A DNA stretch of 64,000 nucleotides from assembly GCA_030248195.1 (NCBI GenBank), contig JASAND010030856.1:1-64000 (forward strand). The letters run 5' to 3'. How positions within the stretch are numbered: the stretch's first letter is position 1; the number at the start of each line of letters is the position of its first letter. Under the pieces are notes generated by a model. The model ran no database searches and was not told where the DNA came from. It saw nothing but the letters and a program-made list of their open reading frames with translations. Source of the stretch: Trissonchulus latispiculum (taxonomy: Eukaryota > Nematoda > Enoplea > Enoplida > Ironidae). Below, one piece after another: positions 1-11,141 of the stretch. The translations under genes were made by a program, and so were the position numbers.

Positions 1-9
1 TAAGTCGGG

Positions 10-145
10 GGGAAGAATCAGACATATTTACTCCAAAGTTACGGTCGCCAGTTTGTAGAATTTAGAATATTCGCAATAAATAATTTAGACTCAATAAAGA
101 TTAAAGGTTCGATCTAGAGTGTGTAATATGTCTGATTCAGTCCCT
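10..145. repeat. Short inverted-repeat element (MITE-like)
   Basis: GAATCAGACATATT near position 12 is matched by its reverse complement AATATGTCTGATTC near 126-139, bounding about 130 bp of AT-rich sequence without coding potential. This is the layout of a tiny non-autonomous DNA element. No target-site duplication can be judged because the left flank is cut by the window edge. Confidence 0.45.
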
Positions 146-1640
146 ACTTAATCGCTAACCTAATCAAAATAAACGACACGCCCTAAATTTCACACGGATT
201 TACTTTTCAAATAACGAAATTCAACTAATTCCAACAGGACAATATTTCAAATCCAAATACTTTTACAAAACCAGGGTTAAACAAATAAGCACGTTTGGGC
301 AAGCACCATATTAAATTTGTAATAAAAGAACAAAACAAACGACAAACCTTACAAAAGTTCCAATCGCATATTTGGGTGTGACCCCAAAATCCCCCAACCG
401 TAGCCTAAGTTGAGTCGAAAGCAGCAATTACAAAGGTGGCGCCCAAAAACCCGCCGCTCGTTACCAAGTTTTGAATCCAGACTGATTGAAAACGTAATCA
501 AAATGGCGGCGAAGACATATTAGCTATGTACGGCCTTGGACCGTACACAGCAGTCAAATTTAGATTAATTTTAATGAAGTTAGCACTCACTTTTGAATAA
601 TTTAGGGTGAAATCAAGGAAATATTCTACACTGGTGCCTTGTCTTGTTTGCCTTGCCATTTGAAATTTATATTTGAATTATAATAATTGGTGTAAATTTG
701 AGTCGGAAAGTAAAACTCGCCTTTATTAAAGTAAACTTGTATTTTTGACTAAGTCGTCCTTTCTTGCTGTAGGCTAGGGTAATTAGGTCGGTAGGAATCT
801 GACTTGCGCACACTCTGTTGAACTGCTGCAATCTTCTAATTTTCCAGAAATTCGCTTGTCGGGGGTCACGCTCTCAGAGCGTACTTTCTACAAGTTTATT
901 TCTGTGATTTAAATTTCGTTTGTTCAGAGATCGTTTAGTCTAAATCTCTACATTAGCTAATTCCGAACTAAGCTATTCCTGAGTTAACTCGGAGTTAACT
1001 ATTCTCCACTTGAGCTCAAGCTCAGGCATAACTTTTATTTCGTTGCAATACTCCAACTAAGTTGGAGAATAACTAACCCTGAACTTGTGCTTCTTCAGAA
1101 GAACTGAACTTCTTCAGTTATTCTTCGTTGGTGCAAGCCAGTGTTTATCTTTTATAATAGAAGCAAGTTATTTCTCCAAATCACGCAAATAAACAGCGTT
1201 GTACTTGTGTGTGCATTACGGCATAATACTCCAAAACAGTGCAGATAACCGATATCATCACCAATTACATACACCAACGTCCATGGTAACAGTGCCAAAC
1301 TTTTTGATATATGGAGATTAATTTATAAATCTCTGTAAGTTAAAGATTTGCAACCGAGACAGTGTCCACGCTACTGAATTTATATGAAGCAATAGCTACA
1401 AAGAATAAAAACTGGTGATTGTTTGGTATGCACACACACACACACACACACCTTACAAATTAGGAGGCATACGTTAAAAACGCATCTACTTCGGTATGCG
1501 CACACCTTACAAAATTACAATTTTCCCAAAACAACTATGTAAAAGGACAACTAAAAATCGTCACTTTGCATACCGGAACATTTAACTGAACGTTACAGGG
1601 CAAAAGTATATTCTAACTACTCTTTCAATGGAATTATATA
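146..1640. other. Non-coding AT-rich stretch with degenerate foldback remnants and (CA)n
   Basis: No convincing coding sequence is present. Around 960-1145 there are overlapping GAGTTAACTC/TTGGTGCAAG-type inverted motifs resembling the MITE at 4589-5303. A (CA)n microsatellite occupies about 1430-1452. The rest looks like degraded intergenic sequence. Confidence 0.4.
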
Positions 1641-1649
1641 CAAGATAAT

Positions 1650-1775
1650 CGATAGAATGAGGGAAGCCACTTCAGCACCTCCGACAAGTAAAACTGGGCC
1701 CGAGGTGGGGACTGATCCCCACAACCTGAGATTTGGGAATCTGACGCTCTACCCATTGAATCAACAAAACTCAAA
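1650..1775 (-). mobile_element. tRNA-derived SINE, copy 1
   Basis: Read on the minus strand, the head carries a tRNA-like D-arm (GGGTAGAGCGTC), an anticodon-like arm and a T-arm-like hairpin (GTGGGGATCAGTCCCCAC), followed by GGGCCC and a short body containing AGGTGCTGAAGTGG. The same head and body recur at about 5425, 9249, 11960 and 49475, so this is an interspersed family rather than a functional tRNA gene. The anticodon arm is degenerate. Confidence 0.6.
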
Positions 1776-2369
1776 ACAGAAAGCTGGATATTGGTTACAT
1801 TTAATATCTAAAAAAGAAATGAAGTGCATAAAGGAGTCGGAGGGAATGGCCGAGCGCTCAGACAGGATGGACGAAACATGTCCGTAGATGTAGCAATTTT
1901 TAAAATTCAATTAAACCTTGCAAAATACAGGTTAACGAATTGTTGAAATCTATAAAATTTGCGCATTAAAAATTTTTTAAGTGAAACCAAGGTCGCATTG
2001 CAACTGTGAACCTAGCCTATGTGAGCTAAAAGTGACAAGTCTGTATTATGTTATATAATTTAGTTTATAACTTAGCCGTAGCTAAACATGTTGAAGGAGG
2101 TGACTTAGCTTAGTGACCGACACCGCCAGCGAGCGGACTACCAGTTTGCCTAGCCTTGGAATTCCCATGGATCTGATAATGCAGAAGAGATTTCGTTTCG
2201 CATTCCCCCCATTCCATTGTGCGATCTACCATTCAGGATTAAACACAGAAACAGCATGAAAAACCCATTTCAGCAGTAATACCAGGCTTGACATTAGAGT
2301 ATTAAAATGGAAAATTTAGCTTAATCCAGGCTGCCGCACATGAGCCCTCTTATGCCGTGTATACACATG

Positions 2370-2610
2370 ATTTTAGTCTACGCCAATATTTCTCGAGGCT
2401 GGCTTTACACCGGATAAACCGAAGGGATTTTGGCTGGATTGCCTTGATTAATCGTTCAAAACCAAATAAGCTGATAATAAGACCAACTACAGCAACTTGT
2501 TCAATTTTAATCGCAAAAATTCCAGACCTTTAAAAACCTAATTAAAGAAATGAAAGAAAGGGTGCCATCATTGCACGAAATATTCGTTTCAACAGTTTCT
2601 GTATTTGACG
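2370..2610 (+). promoter_or_regulatory. Conserved upstream block of the secreted-protein genes, copy 1
   Basis: The roughly 240 bp before the start codon are clearly alignable with 8105-8370 and 10845-11115 upstream of the two paralogues, including GAAAGAAAGG followed by TGCCATCATTGCAC. Conservation includes the segment nearest the start codon, so it probably contains promoter and 5' UTR. No clear TATA box or initiator can be named by eye, and conservation could also simply reflect shared duplication. Confidence 0.4.
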
Positions 2611-2648
2611 ACATTTCAGAGTAGCTCTTGTGCTACACCAAAATACAA

Positions 2649-3215
2649 ATGAATTTGATATTAGTTATTGCTTTGGCAACGCCAACGGTCGGTCTTTGCG
2701 ATTTTTTCAGACCACCGTTTATTCATCCGTGGGAAGAATGTGCCGAACAAGCCAGCCAAGCCAAGCGTTTGTTTCTGCAATACCACCAGAGACTGTACCT
2801 GGATCGAGAAAACTGTAAAGGATTCGTCCAAGCAAAAAAGTGCATGGAAACCTGTCCTGAGGACCAGAGAATGTCTGAAGAGGACAAGAAACGGTTCTTT
2901 GGACCGATGGGAAAAGCTTGCGAAATAGCTCAACAAGAAGACCCATTTGACCCAGACGAAATGTTGGACTGTGTCTACGTTTGTGAACAGCGTTTTCCAG
3001 AGTTTCGTCTTTCAATCGACGGACCGCGCGGAAATCCTACTTATTCGGAATGTCAACGGTATTTTCAGTACAAAGAGTGTGCTAGAAACTGCCCCGGAGG
3101 TTGGTCGATTGTGGCAGAAGTTGACATCTTGAAAACAGATACAGATGAGTTCTGTAAGAGAACGGTTGAAGAGGGCAACACTGACTGGGCGACGGAGGAC
3201 AATGAAGACAAGTAA
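2649..3215 (+). CDS. Secreted cysteine-rich protein, divergent paralogue (two six-Cys modules, one Cys missing)
   Basis: Single-exon gene of 188 codons. The ATG at 2649 is chosen because it aligns with the start of the two downstream paralogues (MNLILVIALAT versus MHLILVIALAT); the frame is open a little further upstream but without ATG. Residues 1-17 are a typical signal peptide. The mature chain has two related modules of the form Cx3C-x22-Cx8Cx3C-x20-C. In module 1 the second Cys is replaced by Ala (ECAEQAS where the paralogues have KCFKRCS), leaving 11 mature cysteines, so one may be free. The C-terminal half (from DGPRGNPTY to NTDW) is nearly identical to the paralogues, whereas the segment just after the signal peptide is strongly diverged. 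AATAAA lies just downstream. I do not recognise the family; the spacing is vaguely like DUF19-type secreted proteins, which is only a suggestion. Confidence 0.8.
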   Translation: MNLILVIALATPTVGLCDFFRPPFIHPWEECAEQASQAKRLFLQYHQRLYLDRENCKGFVQAKKCMETCPEDQRMSEEDKKRFFGPMGKACEIAQQEDPFDPDEMLDCVYVCEQRFPEFRLSIDGPRGNPTYSECQRYFQYKECARNCPGGWSIVAEVDILKTDTDEFCKRTVEEGNTDWATEDNEDK

Positions 3216-3507
3216 AACTGGATAAATAAATGTTAAAGTATTAATTAAGAATTTAAATTAATTAAAAAGTGAAATTCATTCATTAAATGTTGATCCCTAA
3301 TTCCCCAGCTCAGTTATGCAGGAATTATATATGAGGCTAAGCGACTGCAGGTGAAACAAGCGGGCCTATTAACCTGCTAATTTATTATTATCTACCTCTG
3401 AAACTAAAGTCCCTAATCTGCAATCGCGAGGGCCGATTAGAAATTTTTCCAACAAATCCTCGAATATCTGATTATTAAAAGATAACCAATATAGAGTCAC
3501 TAACATA
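3216..3507. repeat. 3' flank shared with paralogue 2
   Basis: This 3' UTR and downstream sequence aligns closely with 8962-9248, and its first part with 11706-11850. It marks the extent of the segmental duplication that spread the secreted-protein genes. Similarity to 9248 stops right after TCACTAA. Confidence 0.7.
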
Positions 3508-4350
3508 CCTGGGCAGACTTTTTCTCGGACGGGGGGTGGAAATCCGGTGCGTTTTCCTCGAAATTGGTACTGTATGTTTTGGTGCGTAATTTGAGACCAC
3601 AAGCTTTTATTCGAAAAGAAACATAACACTGTGGACAGTCGATTGTCTACTTATAGTACGCTGTGGTCATTAAATTATTTAAGCTAAAGTTATTGACACT
3701 TAACATTAAACTCACGAGAGTTGACTACGGGGGGTCAGGGGGCAGAAGTTGAAGAATTTTTGCAGTTGAGACTCCTCTCAGAAATTAATTTAGAGCATTT
3801 CCGCGATCAATTAATGAGGTAAAGTATGGCCAGTTTTTGTAACATTGTATATGCGCCTATTCGCTCATTATATTTTCAATTTTTTCAATGGCTAAATCTA
3901 CAAGATTAGCAGGCTTCTGCTACGTCTGCCTGTACTCTTATAAAATATTATCTGGTCCGCCATCGTATCGGTCAGTAATGAGTAAGAATACAGACAGGCG
4001 GGGTCTGGAGGCGTAGCCTCCAATAGAAAGTTTTTAAAAAATTACGTTTGAAACAATTTTTCCAGTGACTTTTGCAAAATGATTCTTCTCGTTGAAACTT
4101 AAATCTAACTGTGTCAGGCTTGCGCCAGGGCAACTTTCACTTGCGTCACACTAAAAACAATTGCGACGTTACGAACCACCTCACGTAAAAACATAAAACC
4201 ATCGGAACAAAGTGGGGGTCTGGGGGCGGTAGCCCCCAGCAAAAAGAAAAAGAAAAAGCTTTTTGAAATATAAAAGGCATGAAACATATTTTTTCAGAGC
4301 ACTTTAACAAAGATTTTTTGTTGTTTGCCACAAAAGCCCTAAAGTTCAAA
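3508..4350. other. Non-coding stretch
   Basis: No gene is seen. An imperfect inverted repeat (GTCTGCCTGTACTCTTA near 3925 and TAAGAATACAGACAGGC near 3983) suggests a decayed short foldback. Open frames here are short and lack coding character. Confidence 0.35.
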
Positions 4351-4359
4351 TATGGTGCG

Positions 4360-4535
4360 CAGTAAGATCAAATCCGGTGCGTCTGAATGCCAACTTCGGT
4401 GCGTCAGAGAACGAATCCGGTGCGTCGGTAAGCCAAATTCGGTGCGTCAGAGGACAAATCCGGTGCGTCGGTAGGCCAAATTCGGTGCGTCTGTGACCAC
4501 ATCCAGTGCGTAGATAGGTCAAATCACGTGCGTAC
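4360..4535. repeat. CGGTGCGTC minisatellite
   Basis: About eight imperfect copies of a ~20-bp unit with invariant core CGGTGCGTC separated by variable 9-13 nt (for example AATTCGGTGCGTCAGAGGAC). The core decays to CAGTGCGTA and ACGTGCGTA at the right edge. Two isolated cores occur outside the array, near 3546 (CGGTGCGTT) and 5364 (CGGTGCGTA). Confidence 0.7.
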
Positions 4536-4588
4536 TTGCATGCTATTGAAGAATCTAATTTGTGGAAACAGATGCGTAAGTAACACCG

Positions 4589-5303
4589 GTTTGCACCAAC
4601 CAATATAAGCTCGAGGTTGAGATTACCTTGAGCTTAGCTCGAGATTAGCTTGAGGTTATCTGCAAGAGCGTTGCACCAACAAAAGTTTGAGATTAACTCA
4701 ACCTCGAGCTAATCTCGAGCGTCTAAATTTCAATCCTGGTCAAGAGTAGGATTGACTCTATTTCTGACCAGTTTTACAGCAAAATAACCGCGTTGAACAA
4801 AGCATATAATTTGAATTCTCAAATTTGAATGCCCAGTTACAGGAATCTGCAACTGTTAGCAATAACTCCGCAGAAATTAGACAACGTAATTTCCAAGTGT
4901 TGTTTTGTAAATGTTCTTATCATTCACAAAAACATTAATTTTAACCGCTGCCTTCGTGCTCGTAAACTTGAACCAGGCATTTGGAAGCAATCATAATCCT
5001 CATTGTTAAGCGAATTACTGCAATTGTAATGTGTAAAGTAAACGTAGAATAGTTGAAAAATGCTGCTAGCTTTTGATTGGCCCTATCACTTAGCACGTGA
5101 CTCTTTAACAGCATTGCATTGGATAACCCACAAGTTAGAGTTTAGCTGGAGCTTAGCTCCAGCTTGACTAATCTGGAACAGAAATCAGTTGGTGCAAGAG
5201 ATAACCTCGAGGTTGAAGTTAGAGATAAGCTCAAGCTTACCCGATCTTGAGTTCGAGATTAGCTCCAGCTTAAGCTTGAGCTAATCTCGAAGTTGGTGCA
5301 AAC
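4589..5303. mobile_element. MITE with 12-bp TIR GTTTGCACCAAC
   Basis: Perfect 12-bp terminal inverted repeats GTTTGCACCAAC (4589-4600) and GTTGGTGCAAAC (5292-5303) enclose 715 bp. Subterminal regions are built from variants of GAGCTTAGCTCGAGATTAG, making long imperfect foldback arms with further internal GCACCAAC/GTTGGTGC copies. No open frame of note, so non-autonomous. No clear target duplication. A decayed relative may lie at 960-1145. Confidence 0.65.
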
Positions 5304-5424
5304 GGCCGTAAGTGAAATTTGGCTCAGAGTTCAATTCTTCCAAGAAATCATATAGGCATCATTTCGGTGCGTATGTGAGACCTGGGGTGGCCACCCCCCG
5401 TCCACCCCCATTGCCCAAGTGTGG

Positions 5425-5545
5425 TCACTAAGGGATGTCACTTCACTACAGCACCGCCAACACAAAAACTTTTGGGCCCGAGATGGGGATTGCCCCACAA
5501 CCTGAGGTTTAGTAAACCGATGCTCTACCGATAGAGCTAGCTAGG
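5425..5545 (-). mobile_element. tRNA-derived SINE, copy 2
   Basis: On the minus strand: TAGCTCTATCGGTAGAGC (box A/D-arm-like), an anticodon-like arm with ACTAAACC, GTTGTGGGG...CCCC T-arm-like hairpin, then CTCGGGCCCAAAAG and a short body. Nearly identical to copy 3 at 9249-9370, because both sit at the same place of a segmental duplication. Confidence 0.6.
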
Positions 5546-6917
5546 TTGGAACAAACGTACATTAGAGTATGGCAAGCGCCACACTATGCAGTGATGGCCA
5601 AAACTATGATATGCGTGCTAACGGCTAACCCCCTCAAACCGTCCCTCCCTACATGGGTGCGGGTCTGAACGAGGGTCACTCACTCCTTTACATAATCACA
5701 CGTTGAACTTAACATGGTCCCAGTTTGGGAAGGGGCTACATATAAGCGGGGGAATGTTTAACACATAGATGTACAAATTATACTTAACGAGTGAACGGCC
5801 ACTCCACTGAGAACTATGTACCCATAAAGGGGCGGTGTGAGAGGGGGTTAATTTGTGGGGGTCAGCCGTTAGGTAGCAGAATGAAGCCATATTAATAATT
5901 CCTGCCCTACCTAGCCGCTACGAACAATAACTGTTTTTTAATATATATGATAAGATAAACGTTCAAATAATCAACAAGCAAATTGAAAAACAACTAAACA
6001 GCACTCAAAATAAACGGATAAAATGACAAGTTAAAGCCACAAATAACAGTTCATTTAAACTAAAATTCTTATTTTCGTTTTAGATTGTCGAATTCTATTA
6101 CGCCAAATAAAATAGGATGCACGAAAACAAAGAATCAGGAAATTTTCTTTAAAAACATTGCAAAGCGCGTTCCGATAGAATTAGTGTTAAGAGAAGCCTA
6201 AAAAAACTACAAAAAATGAGTCGTTCAAAATAAAACTTGGTTTCGGTGTCACGGTGAAATTTTTTCTCCAAGAAATTTTCCCCCCGGAAAAATTTCACCG
6301 GTGAAATTTTCCCCCCGGAAAAATATCGCCGGTGAAATTTTTCCCACCTGTAGATTTCACCATTCAGCTGTAATTAAGATTTTAACAGCGCTTTTCAACT
6401 TTCCAACTAACAAATTCCTCTTCTCAGAATACTGTCCTTTTAATTGAATTGAATTCTTATATAATCATTTTCCAACGTAATTAATTAATATATTATGAAT
6501 TATTATTTATTAATAAATATTTTTATGAAGTTATTTCATAAGGTCCTCTCCTCCTATCAAATAATAAAATCCTCAAAACTAAGATTAATATATATTTGCA
6601 CTGAATTCTTATTATATACCTACGTGTTTCTCGTCGTGCTCCCTTTACACTTATTTGTGGATTCGATTCCAGAAATTCAAAAATTCAAACTGTCTTGAAA
6701 AGCTGTAGAATAAAATTTAACTTATCTAACTTATTAATTAACTTAACTTCATTAACGAATTAATTAGTGCAAGAAAACCCATATATGCAAGTTTCTAGCA
6801 GTCACGTGGACAAATATGTATTCCATCCCTTGGTCCCCCTGCCAATTTAAAATTTTAAATGTAGATATCAGCCTCCGGTATGCCCCCCATGCAAAAGTGA
6901 TCTGCCAAAGAGAACAG
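5425..6917. repeat. Segmental duplication, left copy
   Basis: Aligns almost base for base with 9249-10740, beginning at CTAAGGGATGTCACTTC and running through the SINE, the palindromic block around 6250-6350 (GGAAAAATTTCACCGG and its complement) and AT-rich sequence. The Foldback element at 6927 interrupts this copy only. The small open frames here are present in both copies but look non-coding. Confidence 0.85.
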
Positions 6918-6926
6918 CAAGAAATC

Positions 6927-8002
6927 GTCTACTTTCTTTAGTCAGAATTTCATTTGTCAGAATGTCGTTAGTCAGAATTTCATTTGTCAGAATTTCACTA
7001 GTCAGAATTTCATTTGTCAGAACTTCACTAGTCAGAATTTCATTAGTCAGAATTTCATTTGTCAGAATTTTATTTGTCAGAATTTCATCAGTCAGGATTT
7101 CATTATGTCAAAATTTCATTTGTCAAAATTTCATTAGTCATAAACATGCCACAAGTCAGAACTACATTTGTCAGAAATTCACTTTTCTGAAATAGGCTGA
7201 ATAGAACTAAACTAGTTCCTTCTACTGTTGGGCTTTACAAGACACATTTTACTTAAAGTCCCTAACAATTTTGATTTTAAGACAATTAGAAAAGGCGAAG
7301 TCACAGATCACCAAGGTAAGATTTAAGGCCAGTGTCAATTTTTAAAGCAACAGATTAAAATAAAACAATTGTAAGTTAGTGCATTTCCAATTGGAATGTT
7401 TTCATCGTTAAAAAATATCTTCATCCTGTTCATTCGCTACTGCCGACTCCAACCATTTCAGCCTAGTCATATTCAGCACTAGCTTTAGCGATTAATCCAC
7501 GATTGAGCAAAAAGTTTATTGTCGAATGCCTTTTAGAACAAAAATATAAATTCCTAAAATGCAAAATGCTTAGACGGCTAGAGCCCAACCACTGAAGATT
7601 CGTTAAGCCACAGCCGAGCTCAGCCCTTAAAAATTTTAATTAAATATTGGATTAGAAATTGAAATTTAAATACATATTAGTTGAAACAATGAAATGAATA
7701 ATACAAAAGCTTCAAAAACCTTAAGTCTTTCCAGTCAAGTTCTGGCTTGTGGCATGTTTCTGACTAATGAAATTTTGTCAAATAAATTTTGACTTAGTGA
7801 AATCCTGACTAAAATTCTGACAAATGAAATTTTGGCTTAGTGAAATTCTGACAAATGAAATTCTGACAAATGAAATTCTGACTAATGAAATTCTGACATG
7901 TGAAATTCTGACAAACAAAATTCTGACTAGTGACATTCTGACAAATAAAATTCTGACTAGTGACATCCTGACAAATGAAATTCTGACTAAAGTATATAAA
8001 CC
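6927..8002. mobile_element. Foldback-type transposon with 15-bp subrepeat arms and 9-bp target duplication
   Basis: Left arm 6940-7190 is a tandem array of a 15-bp unit (GTCAGAATTTCATTT and variants). The right arm, about 7740-7990, is the same array in inverse orientation. They flank a ~550-bp AT-rich unique loop without a gene. The direct repeat CAAGAAATC occurs at 6918-6926 and 8003-8011, and the paralogous locus near 10733-10750 lacks the element, giving a natural empty site. Tandem-subrepeat arms and 9-bp duplications are typical of Drosophila FB elements. Apparent 70-80 aa frames in the arms arise from the 15-bp periodicity and are not genes. Confidence 0.8.
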
Positions 8003-8104
8003 CAAGAAATCCCTATTTTTTGACATCTGTTCCTGTTCCTGAGTTTAGAGTAGATCTTTGTTCCTTTTCTTGCTCCTGATCCCGATCCTGTTTTTCGTCA
8101 TCAC

Positions 8105-8370
8105 CAATATTTGGAGGTCAGAATATTTCACGACGCTGGCTTTACACCGAATAAACCTAAGAAGGGTTTTAGCTTATTTCTATTGCCTTGATTAATCGCT
8201 CAAACGTAAATTAATTCAGTCAGCCCTGTAAGCTGATGACAAGACCAACCGCAGTAATTTGTTAAATTTAATCGCAAAATTCCAGACCATTAACAATCAA
8301 ATTAAGCAATGAAAGAAAGGATGCCATCATTGCACTAAATATTCGTTTCACCAGTTAAAACGTTCTGTAT
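8105..8370 (+). promoter_or_regulatory. Conserved upstream block, copy 2
   Basis: Alignable with the regions upstream of the first and third paralogues; shares the GAAAGAAAGG / TGCCATCATTGCAC segment about 75-90 bp before the start codon. Probably promoter plus 5' UTR, by conservation and position only. Confidence 0.4.
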
Positions 8371-8397
8371 TAGCCTGTTATACTGCTAAAGATACCA

Positions 8398-8961
8398 ATG
8401 CATTTGATACTAGTTATCGCTTTGGCAACGATCGGTCTTTGCAGTGGCGACTGGCGACCGCGTACTCCTCCAAGGTGGTCAAAATGTTTCAAACGATGCA
8501 GCCAAGGCGTCAAGCGATTGTCTTCAGAAAACCACCACGGTCCAATGCTGTACCTGGACCGAGATAACTGTCAAGCGTACGTCCAAGCAAAAAGCTGCAT
8601 TGAAACCTGTCCAGAGGACCAGAGAATGACTGAAGACGAGAAGAAATGGTTATTTGGTCCGATAGAAAAAGCGTGCATAAGAGCCCAACAAGAAGGCCCA
8701 TTTGACTCAGAGGGAATGTTGGAGTGTAGGTACGATTGTGGAGAACGTTTTCCGGAGTCTCGTATGTCAGTCGACGGACCGCGCGGAAATCCAACTTATT
8801 CGCAATGTCAACGGTATTTTCAGTACAAAGAGTGTATTGGTAACTGCCCCGGAGGCTGGTCGATTGTGGCAGAAGTCGACATCCTGAAAAGAGATACGGA
8901 TGACTTCTGTGCGAGAGCGGTTGAAGAGGGCAACACCGATTGGGTGAACGAAGACAAGTAA
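8398..8961 (+). CDS. Secreted cysteine-rich protein with two six-Cys modules, paralogue 2
   Basis: Single-exon, 187 codons. Residues 1-15 form the signal peptide. The mature protein has cysteines at 30, 34, 58, 67, 71, 93 and 110, 114, 137, 146, 150, 171, i.e. Cx3C-x23-Cx8Cx3C-x21-C followed by Cx3C-x22-Cx8Cx3C-x20-C, showing an internal duplication and probably six disulfides. It ends in an acidic tail. An ATTAAA signal follows the stop. The protein is identical to that of the gene at 11142, with at least one synonymous change (ATC/ATA early in the signal peptide). Function unknown; I infer an extracellular role. No family is named because the spacing could not be matched to a database. Confidence 0.85.
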   Translation: MHLILVIALATIGLCSGDWRPRTPPRWSKCFKRCSQGVKRLSSENHHGPMLYLDRDNCQAYVQAKSCIETCPEDQRMTEDEKKWLFGPIEKACIRAQQEGPFDSEGMLECRYDCGERFPESRMSVDGPRGNPTYSQCQRYFQYKECIGNCPGGWSIVAEVDILKRDTDDFCARAVEEGNTDWVNEDK

Positions 8962-9248
8962 ACAGACTAATTAAATGTTAAAGTATTAATTAAGAATTTA
9001 AATCAATTAAAAGTTAAATTCATTGATTAAATGTTAATCCCTAATTCCCTAGCTCAGTTATGCAGGAATTATATATGAGGCTAAACGACTGCAGGTGAAA
9101 CAAGCGGGCCTATTAACCTGCTAATTTATTATTATAGATCTACCTCTGAAACTAAAGTCCCTAATCTGCAATCGCGAGGGCCGATTAGAAATTTTTCCAA
9201 CAAATCCTCGAATATCTGATTATTAAAAGATAACCAATATAGAGTCAC
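8962..9248. repeat. 3' flank of paralogue 2, homologous to 3216-3507
   Basis: Closely matches the flank of paralogue 1 up to TCACTAA at 9242-9249. There the sequence switches to the SINE-containing block that in the left copy starts near 5425. This is the junction of the tandem duplication. Confidence 0.7.
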
Positions 9249-9370
9249 TAAGGGATGTCACTTCACTACAGCACCGCCAACACAAAAACTTTTGGGCCCG
9301 AGATGGGGATTGTCCCCACAACCTGAGGTTTAGTAAATCGATGCTCTACCGATAGAGCTAGCTAGGTTGG
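9249..9370 (-). mobile_element. tRNA-derived SINE, copy 3
   Basis: Duplicate of the copy at 5425-5545 with scattered substitutions; the tRNA-like head reads on the minus strand from about 9368 and the body ends at the duplication junction. Not a functional tRNA: the anticodon stem is mismatched. Confidence 0.6.
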
Positions 9371-10740
9371 AGCAAACGTACATTAGAGTATGGCAAGCGC
9401 CACACTATGCAGTGATGGCCAAAACTATGCTATGCGTGCTAACGGCTAACCCCCTCAAACCGTCCCTCCCTACATGGGTGTGGGTCTGAACGAGGGTCAC
9501 TCACTCCTTTACATAATCACACGTTGAACTTAACATGGTCCCAGTTTGGGAAGGGGCTACATATAAGCGGGGGAATGTTTAACACATAGATGTACAAATT
9601 ATACTTAACGAGTGAACGGCCAGTCCACTGAGAACTATGTACCCATAAAGGGGCGGTGTGAGAGGGGGTTAATTTGTGGGGGTCAGCCGTTAGGTAGCAG
9701 GATGAAGCCATATTAATAATTCCTGCCCTACCTAGCCGCTACGAACAATAACTGTTTTTTAATATATATGATAAGATAAACGTTCAAATAATCAACAAGC
9801 AAATTGAAAAACAACTAAACAGCACTCAAAATAAACGGATAAAATGACAAGTTAAAGCCACAAATAACAGTTCATTTAAACTAAAATTCTTATTTTCGTT
9901 TTAGATTGTCGAATTCTATTACGCCAAATAAAATAGGATGCACGAAAACAAAGAATCAGGAAATTTTCTTTAAAAACATTGCAAAGCGCGTTCCGATAGA
10001 ATTAGTGTTAAGAGAAGCCTAAAAAAACTACAAAAAAATGAGTCGTTCAAAATAAAACTTGGTTTCGGTGTCACGGTGAAATTTTTTCTCCAAGAAATTT
10101 TCCCCCCGGAAAAATTTCACCGGTGAAATTTTCCCCCCGGAAAAATATCGCCGGTGAAATTTTTCCCACCTGTAGATTTCACCATTCAGCTGTTATTAAG
10201 ATTTTAACAGCCTTTTCAACTTTCCAACTAACAAATTCCTCTTCTCAGAATACTGTCCTTTTAATTGAATTGAATTCTTATATAATCATTTCCCAACGTA
10301 ATTAATTAATATATTATGAATTATTATTTATTAATAAATATTTTTATGAAGTTATTTCATAAGGTCCTCTCCTCCTATCAAATAATAAAATCCTCAAAAC
10401 AAGGATTAATATATATTTGCACTGAATTCTTATTATATACCTACGTGTTCCTCGTCGTGCTTTACACTTATTTGTGGATTCGATTCCAGAAATTCAAAAA
10501 TTCAAACTGTCTTGAAAAGGTGTAGAATAAAATATAACTTAACTGACTTATTGATTAACTTAACTTAATTAACTAATGAATTGACTAATTAATTAGTGCA
10601 AGAAAACCCATATATGCCAGTTTTTAGCAGTCACGTGGACAAATAAGTATTCCATCCCTTGGCCCCTCTGCCAATTTAAGATTTTAAATGTAGGTATCAG
10701 CTTCCCCATGCAAAAGTGATCTGCCAAAGAGAACAGCAAG
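9249..10740. repeat. Segmental duplication, right copy
   Basis: Right-hand partner of 5425-6917. It continues directly (CAAGAGATCCCAAAG near 10736) into the upstream block of paralogue 3, without the Foldback element present in the left copy. Confidence 0.85.
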
Positions 10741-10844
10741 AGATCCCAAAGAGATTTTTTGACCCCTGTTCCTGTTCCTGAGTTTAGAGTAGATCTTTGT
10801 TCCTTTTCTTGCTCCTGTTCCTGATCCTGTTTTTTGTCATCACC

Positions 10845-11115
10845 AATATTTGGAGGTCAGAATATTTCACAACGCTGGCTATACACCGAATTAACCTAAG
10901 AAGGGTTTTAGCTTATTTCTATTGCATTGATTAATCGCTCAAACGTAAATTAATTCAGTCAGCCCTGTAAGCTGATCTTATGATAAGACCAACCGCAGTA
11001 ATTTGTTAAATTTAATCGCAGAAATTCCAGACTTTTAACAATCTCATTAAGCAATGAAAGAAAGGATGCCATCATTGCACTAAATATTAGCTTCACCAGT
11101 TAAAACGCTCTGTAT
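10845..11115 (+). promoter_or_regulatory. Conserved upstream block, copy 3
   Basis: Third copy of the block upstream of the secreted-protein genes; nearly identical to copy 2 with small indels. Likely promoter and 5' UTR by position. Confidence 0.4.
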
Positions 11116-11141
11116 TAGCTCTTGTACTGCTATAAACACCA

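Noticed and set aside
6962..8042. Two ~80-codon frames rich in VRISF or NEILT repeats
   Set aside because: Product of the 15-bp subrepeats in the Foldback arms (15 is a multiple of 3, so any open unit stays open).
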